Shown here: piece after piece, positions 60,370 through 64,000 of the stretch
Layout of the letters: each line of letters begins with the position of its first letter
Numbering within the stretch: position 1 is the first letter of the stretch
From: a virus
Virus record (IMG/VR): IMGVR_UViG_3300022751_000017
Span: 27,187 to 91,186 of that record
Reading direction: 5' to 3' (one strand)
DNA length: 64,000 nt
The notes under the pieces: model-generated
Databases searched by the model: none
What the model saw: only the letters and a program-made list of their open reading frames with translations
What the model was told of the DNA's origin: nothing
Program-made: the position numbers and the translations under genes

Positions 60370-60479
60370 AAAATAGATATTATTTGTTGTAAGTTATTAC
60401 CCATCTGCTATTTATAGAGGCTTTGGACTCTCACCCGTTCTGGCGTGGCTGCATTAGTAAGGGGGATAAACCCCAAACG

Positions 60480-60890
60480 TTATTTATTTAGTTTTTTATG
60501 AAGCTGGAAGAACTTGTTTGATATGTAGTTAAACCAGTTACCTATAATCTTATTTTGTTGTCCTGATGTTGGATTGCTTGACAGGCTGCCCCACTCTTTG
60601 GCTATTTCTATTATTCTATAATTCTCAAAGTCTATATTTATAATACTAGGCAATCCAGCAAGCCAATCTGCAAAACGATCTATTTCATTAGGTAGGCGCT
60701 TTATATTGTCGGGATAATTAGCTATGGCTTCAAATTCAGACATTACAAAGTTTACTTTGCTTTTATCATCGGTCAATACTACATCTTCATAACCGGCGGC
60801 ATCTATGGTGTCAAGTATGTATTTATTGATCTTATCGGCCAATTCTTTGCGGCTTAATACTACTGTGGTAACTGTGTTTAAAGTGCTCAT
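60480..60890 (-). CDS. First gene of the minus-strand operon, hypothetical 136 aa
   Basis: The start at MSTLNTVTTVVLSRKELAD was chosen because a good -7 element (60929-60936) would give a start about 30-40 nt upstream, after the longer frame's start. It is a helical, soluble protein (VMSEFEAIANYPDNIKRLPN) with a Lys-rich end. Unknown. Confidence 0.55.
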   Translation of the reverse strand: MSTLNTVTTVVLSRKELADKINKYILDTIDAAGYEDVVLTDDKSKVNFVMSEFEAIANYPDNIKRLPNEIDRFADWLAGLPSIINIDFENYRIIEIAKEWGSLSSNPTSGQQNKIIGNWFNYISNKFFQLHKKLNK

Positions 60891-60928
60891 GCTGTAAGTA
60901 TTTAAATTGTTAGTGATTAATAACACCA

Positions 60929-60936
60929 CAAAGATA
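60929..60936 (-). promoter_or_regulatory. Promoter -7 element of the minus-strand operon
   Basis: On the minus strand TATCTTTG, 38 nt before the first start codon (60890). It is the best candidate for the main promoter of the 51.7-60.9 kb gene set. Confidence 0.55.
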
Positions 60937-61020
60937 AGCAACTATTAAACATATTGTACATTATTTATTTCATATTTGTTTACATAATGTATTAATACTT
61001 GAAGTCCATGTTAAAACCCC

Positions 61021-61330
61021 AATATTTATTCTCCCCTTTCCCGGTGCCATCGCCACCGCTGCCCTATAGCACCCCGAACCCTGACCCCCCAAAGAAACAA
61101 CCCCCACAAAGCGAAGCACCACACCTACCCAGGCACCACCACAGAGCACAAGAGGCAAGAGACAGAGGAGCGGAACACATCCACAGAGAGACCAGGAGGC
61201 AGCCAAGGAACGCGGCAAGGAACGGAAGGAGGCAAGGCACTTGGAGGAACTACTTCACACCCGAGGGAGGCCGGAAGGAAGGGGAGGGGGTCCACCGAAG
61301 GGGGAGGGGGGAGGGCGGAATTGTACTGGT
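61021..61330. other. T-depleted, GC-rich island without a credible gene
   Basis: Between 61081 and 61240 only 3 of 160 plus-strand bases are T, in strong contrast to the A/T-rich window. The left half is A/C-rich (CCCCCC, CCCCCAC), the right half G/A-rich (GGGGAGGGGG). A plus-strand frame crosses it but is a Pro-, Arg- and Gly-rich low-complexity product, so a protein is doubtful. It lies between the minus-strand operon and the methyltransferase gene. It may be a replication, packaging or regulatory site, or foreign DNA. Confidence 0.55.
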
Positions 61331-61398
61331 GGGTATAGCGATTTCGTATGCACTATAAAAAAATATAATTTTCAGAAGCCAAAATTTTTTCAGAAAAA

Positions 61399-61884
61399 AT
61401 GAACACACTTTTCGAACGCACAACAGATGGTAAGGATGAATGGCTTACCCCGCCAGAGATAGTTAGATCCTTAGGTATCTTCGATTTAGACCCATGCAGC
61501 CCGATAAATAGGCCTTGGGACACGGCAAAACAGCATCTTACCATTGAAGATGACGGACTTAGCGCAGCGTGGGCGCAGGAGCACCGAATTTGGTGCAACC
61601 CTCCGTATGGCAACCAATGTAGCCTATGGATAAAGAAACTGGCGGGACACGGGAACGGTATCGCCCTAACATTCGCCAGGACAGAAACTAAGATGTTCTT
61701 TGAATCCATTTGGAATAAGGCTCATGCGGTGCTTTTTATAAAGGGAAGAATCAGGTTTTACCATGTAAGTGGAGAGCAGGGAGGCACTGCCGGAGCACCA
61801 AGTATCCTCATCGCTTATGGTCAAGAAAATGCCGAAGCACTAAAAAATTGTGCTATAAAAGCCAAATTTATAACACTCAAGTGA
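61399..61884 (+). CDS. DNA N6-adenine methyltransferase (phage Dam-type), 161 aa
   Basis: EWLTPPEIVRSLGIFDLDPC covers the start of the fold, DLDPC is the SAM-contact region, and IWCNPPYGNQ is the NPPY catalytic motif of adenine-specific methylases. FIKGRIRFYHVSG follows, as in the short phage Dam family. It would transfer a methyl group to adenine in DNA, for example to protect against host restriction. It begins the last plus-strand block, just right of the T-depleted island. Confidence 0.88.
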   Translation: MNTLFERTTDGKDEWLTPPEIVRSLGIFDLDPCSPINRPWDTAKQHLTIEDDGLSAAWAQEHRIWCNPPYGNQCSLWIKKLAGHGNGIALTFARTETKMFFESIWNKAHAVLFIKGRIRFYHVSGEQGGTAGAPSILIAYGQENAEALKNCAIKAKFITLK

Positions 61885-61915
61885 AATAATATTCTTATTA
61901 TTCGCACAATAATGC

Positions 61916-61923
61916 TATATTTG
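61916..61923 (+). promoter_or_regulatory. Promoter -7 element for the HTH gene
   Basis: TATATTTG. It lies after a frame's earlier ATG and so argues for the start at 61945. Confidence 0.6.
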
Positions 61924-61944
61924 CTCGAATTAATAGCACATCAA

Positions 61945-62142
61945 ATGCAAAAAGTACTTGAAGGCATAATGAAGCGAGAAAATGTGTCAGCTGAAAAGCT
62001 ATCCGATTGGTGTAAATTTTCTCCTACAACCTTTCGCCGGCAGTTACGCAGAGAAATAAAAATGGACGTCTCCGTTTTTAGCGAAGCCCTGGGAAAGTTA
62101 GGGTACAAAATACTGATCGTTAAAAATGAAGATATAGTTTAA
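61945..62142 (+). CDS. Small HTH-type regulator candidate, 65 aa
   Basis: The start at MQKVLEGIMKRENV was chosen because a -7 element lies in the upstream part of the frame. Residues about 11-43 (ENVSAEKLSDWCKFSPTTFR followed by RQLRREI) look like a helix-turn-helix. The rest (SEALGKLGYKILIVKNED) is helical. Two further hairpins and a promoter follow. It may be a Cro-like repressor for the neighbouring unit. Confidence 0.55.
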   Translation: MQKVLEGIMKRENVSAEKLSDWCKFSPTTFRRQLRREIKMDVSVFSEALGKLGYKILIVKNEDIV

Positions 62143-62147
62143 CTTTG
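62140..62147 (+). promoter_or_regulatory. Promoter -7 element overlapping a stop codon
   Basis: TAACTTTG, of which TAA is the stop of the HTH gene. A transcript starting 6 nt later would open with the hairpin at 62155. Confidence 0.5.
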
Positions 62148-62152
62148 TGAAC

Positions 62153-62246
62153 AATAACCACTCACTTCCTTGGCCGGCGAGAGTGGTTAGCAATAACCTC
62201 CAAATGGGGTGCGTAGTAGGCCAAGTGCTGCGCATCCCATTTTTTA
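62153..62246 (+). ncRNA. Small RNA or attenuated leader, about 94 nt
   Basis: From the promoter at 62140, hairpin 1 is TAACCACTC/GAGTGGTTA (62155-62189). Hairpin 2 (62202-62242) has 13 pairs including GU pairs and ends in a long T-rich tract, an intrinsic terminator. The HNH start codon (62251) follows within 5 nt. Either a free small RNA is made, or the leader switches between termination and read-through into HNH, the following gene and rusA. Confidence 0.55.
62202..62246 (+). terminator. Intrinsic terminator before the HNH gene
   Basis: A 13-bp GC-rich stem (ATGGGGTGCG pairing with TGCGCATCCCAT, with GU pairs), an 11-nt loop and a T-rich tail, 5 nt before the ATG. Confidence 0.7.
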
Positions 62247-62250
62247 TTTT

Positions 62251-62721
62251 ATGCCAAGAATATCAAGGATAGTTAAAAAATTTTTGGATAGCGGCGCCAA
62301 GTTCCATTCTGGCAGTGGATTATATGTATGGAGCAACGGAGATATAAATGCTGATAAAATATACCAGTCAGGTAAATATCCACAAGTGATAGACTGGGAT
62401 GGCAGAAAATGGATGGTTCATCGATTGATTGCGGAGTGCTTCATTCCAAATCCAGATAACAAGCCTGTAGTTAATCATATAGATGGTGATAAGTACAACT
62501 ATAAAATCGAAAATCTGGAATGGGCAACACATAAAGAAAACGTATGCCATGCCCGGCGCACCGGATTAAATAAGGGGCCGGCAAACTTCAAGCCAGACCA
62601 AATATTAAGAATCAGGGAACTAAATGCAAATCTATACGACTTAGCTGCAGAGTATAAAGTTCCATATCATGTAGTCCATAATGCCCATTTTCTAAAAACT
62701 TATAAAAACAAATTCAAATGA
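62251..62721 (+). CDS. HNH endonuclease (HNH_3 type), 156 aa
   Basis: The start at MPRISRIVKKFLDSG follows the terminator; a GTG frame upstream would cross it. HRLIAECFIPNPDNKPVVNH with IDGDKYNYKIENLEWATHKE contains the HNH_3 pattern: the catalytic His, the central Asn and the final His (H-x-N-x-x-N-H style). The N-terminal part (GSGLYVWSNGDINADKIYQS) resembles the NUMOD-type DNA-binding part of homing nucleases. It may be a homing endonuclease or DNA-processing enzyme. It overlaps the next gene by 4 nt. Confidence 0.82.
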   Translation: MPRISRIVKKFLDSGAKFHSGSGLYVWSNGDINADKIYQSGKYPQVIDWDGRKWMVHRLIAECFIPNPDNKPVVNHIDGDKYNYKIENLEWATHKENVCHARRTGLNKGPANFKPDQILRIRELNANLYDLAAEYKVPYHVVHNAHFLKTYKNKFK

Positions 62722-63185
62722 AGCCAGCACAGTTAATTGTAACAAAAAAGTATCCAATAGAGCTACCATCAGTAAGCTATTATGGAGCCCCTTCTGTATA
62801 TAAAGTATGGTTTGGTAAATCTTATTTTATATGGAAGGGTAAGTCGCTGAAGCAGTCTGCAGAGCAGCTGTCTGAAAGCATAGAAAGATACCTTCGATTG
62901 GGTAAAGACGATCCGGACAGCGTATTGTATGTGCTGGGAGCATTTATTCGTAAGACCAGGTGTCTGAGAGGTAAGATAGAAATGGTAGACTCAGATATGA
63001 GGAAAGAAGGGTCATCCGTGGCCATTGATATATATAGGATGCTTAGACTGGAGCAGGACTTGCTTAATGAGGCCATGGAGAACAAGAAATGCCTAAACTA
63101 TAACCAACAGGCATATATTCCCAAATGGATGGAGAATGAGGCGCCTGGTGAAGTTCAAAAATTCTTAAGAAACTGGAAGAAATGA
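62718..63185 (+). CDS. Hypothetical protein between HNH and RusA, 155 aa
   Basis: The motif YKVWFGKSYFIWKGKSLKQS near residues 28-48 is distantly like a GIY-YIG or related nuclease start (YK-x-x-G-K-x-Y-x-x-K). I would not assign it. The rest is helical and charged. It overlaps both neighbours by 4 nt, so it is coupled to HNH and rusA and may work in the same DNA-processing pathway. Confidence 0.55.
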   Translation: MKPAQLIVTKKYPIELPSVSYYGAPSVYKVWFGKSYFIWKGKSLKQSAEQLSESIERYLRLGKDDPDSVLYVLGAFIRKTRCLRGKIEMVDSDMRKEGSSVAIDIYRMLRLEQDLLNEAMENKKCLNYNQQAYIPKWMENEAPGEVQKFLRNWKK

Positions 63186-63718
63186 AACCTATAAAAATAA
63201 CATCGATACCCATTTTCCCTTCTACAAATGTAAGAAGCACGCAAAATGAAAAATGGCTTTTTAGAGTATCTGAAGAATACCTAAAGCAGCTGGATGACAA
63301 TAGAGTTGATACACATGGCAAGCCAGGCCATTTAGCGGCAAGGAAGCGGCAGCTTGAGAAGTACAACGCATATAAGGAAGAGCTCAGGAACTGGGCTAAG
63401 AAAAATGAATTTATAATGCCTATTGGATATTTTGCTGTACACTTTCATGTACCCTTCCCGAAATCGTGGAGAAAGCCCAAGCGAGCCAAAATGCTGCATT
63501 CGCCACACATGAATACTCCTGATGCCGATAACTACATTAAAGCGCTATTCGATGGCATTATGCCCAGGAGGAATAGAGTAGCCGGCCAACAAGGGTCTGA
63601 TGACCGAAAGATACACTGCTACTCAATGTTCAAGGTGTGGGTTGAGGAAGGGGATGAAAAGATAGTCATTGCAGAGTATGATCCATCAGAATATAGCATG
63701 GTCTTCAGCCTCCATTAG
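63182..63718 (+). CDS. rusA: RusA-like Holliday-junction resolvase, 178 aa
   Basis: The central VHFHVPFPKSWRKPKR followed by MLHSPHMNTPDADNYIKALF has the RusA hallmark: the PDxDN metal-binding Asp residues and K-x-L-x-D. A later DDRKIH and VWVEEG complete the pattern. RusA cuts four-way junctions arising in phage recombination and replication. The length is longer than the shortest RusA (120 aa) because of an N-terminal Lys/Glu region. It is the last gene of the window and is closed by a terminator. Confidence 0.85.
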   Translation: MKPIKITSIPIFPSTNVRSTQNEKWLFRVSEEYLKQLDDNRVDTHGKPGHLAARKRQLEKYNAYKEELRNWAKKNEFIMPIGYFAVHFHVPFPKSWRKPKRAKMLHSPHMNTPDADNYIKALFDGIMPRRNRVAGQQGSDDRKIHCYSMFKVWVEEGDEKIVIAEYDPSEYSMVFSLH

Positions 63719-63739
63719 ATACCAACAATAATGCCTTTA

Positions 63740-63771
63740 AAAAATAGCTGCCAAATATGGCGGCTATTTTT
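63740..63771 (+). terminator. Terminator after rusA
   Basis: AAAAATAGCTGCC/GGCGGCTATTTTT with one T-G pair and a 6-nt loop, 22 nt after the rusA stop. Confidence 0.8.
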
Positions 63772-63834
63772 ATGCCAAATAAAATACCTTAAAATAAAAT
63801 AAATAAAACAGAAAATTTGGAAATGTCGAATATA

Positions 63835-64000
63835 CTACTCCGCACTTCGCACAATGTGTTTTGCCCAATTGAGTATGTGTGCGAGATGTATTCTGTAAGT
63901 AGTATCCCTACGGGAATATATTCGAAGAATTACTACTTACAGAATACATCTCGCACACATACTCAATTGGGCAAAACACATTGTGCGAAGTGCGGAGTAG
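63835..64000. repeat. Perfect inverted repeat of at least 70 bp at the window edge
   Basis: Left arm 63835-63904 and right arm 63931-64000 are exact reverse complements, with a 26-nt spacer. The window ends inside or exactly at the end of the right arm, so the true arm may be longer. No gene is present. It may be a contig-end artefact, a hairpin end, or a recombination or replication site. Confidence 0.9.

Noticed and set aside
60999-61358. Plus-strand frame of 119 codons through the T-depleted island
   Set aside because: The product is Pro/Arg/Gly low-complexity sequence dictated by base composition, with no leader or neighbour logic.
1-64000. CRISPR array, insertion sequence, integrase or attachment core
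   Set aside because: No regularly spaced direct repeats, no transposase or recombinase motif, and no duplicated att-like core were seen.

Overview
The window is part of a large tailed-phage genome (or contig) from a Bacteroidetes host. The host call rests on many promoter-like TAnnTTTG (-7) motifs placed just before genes, A/T-rich leaders without a purine-rich Shine-Dalgarno, and exported proteins whose signal peptides end in ...GQ or ...AQ. Late genes present are a large terminase, a probable portal, scaffold and capsid genes, neck proteins, very large internal or ejection proteins, fibres, a lambda-R-like endolysin and a probable unimolecular spanin. No tail tape measure, sheath or tail tube is recognisable, so a podovirus-like virion is likely. 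The arrangement recalls crAss-like and other Bacteroidetes podoviruses, but this was not tested by search. No integrase, DNA polymerase, primase, helicase or RNA polymerase is seen, so the genome probably continues beyond the window.

Layout. 1-3.7 kb: accessory genes (an outer-membrane beta-barrel and small membrane proteins) preceded by two tandem copies of a pseudoknotted RNA. 3.7-9.2 kb: a 1616-aa virion protein and a small gene. 9.2-9.7 kb: a non-coding transcript with tRNA-Phe. 9.7-13.1 kb (minus): GroEL and a 561-aa protein built from several GroES-like domains. 13.1-13.7 kb: a non-coding control region with a small RNA and operator-like palindromes. 13.7-21.4 kb (plus): fibre-like genes, four in a row with N-terminal export signals, then membrane/lysis genes and the endolysin. 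21.4-46.6 kb: head, neck, fibre and ejection genes, interrupted by a minus-strand HNH and putative ribbon-helix-helix pair. 46.6-51.6 kb: structured leader RNA, a PP-loop (PAPS-reductase-like) gene and the terminase genes. 51.7-60.9 kb (minus): a tightly packed operon of about 25 small genes (dUTPase, DUF3310, HTH, many unknowns), including several under 60 codons. 60.9-61.4 kb: a T-depleted GC-rich island. 61.4-63.7 kb (plus): adenine methyltransferase, HTH, HNH, an unknown and RusA. The right edge is a perfect inverted repeat of at least 70 bp.

How it fits together: plus-strand late genes build and release the virion. The chaperonin pair may help fold the large virion proteins. The minus-strand operon looks like early or accessory host-takeover and nucleotide-metabolism genes. 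The most unusual material is RNA and regulation: the covarying pseudoknot pair, a leader with two perfectly complementary 7-nt hairpin loops, a pseudoknot/long-hairpin RNA at 46.8 kb, two small RNAs with their own promoter and terminator, and a hairpin/operator repeated at three gene starts.
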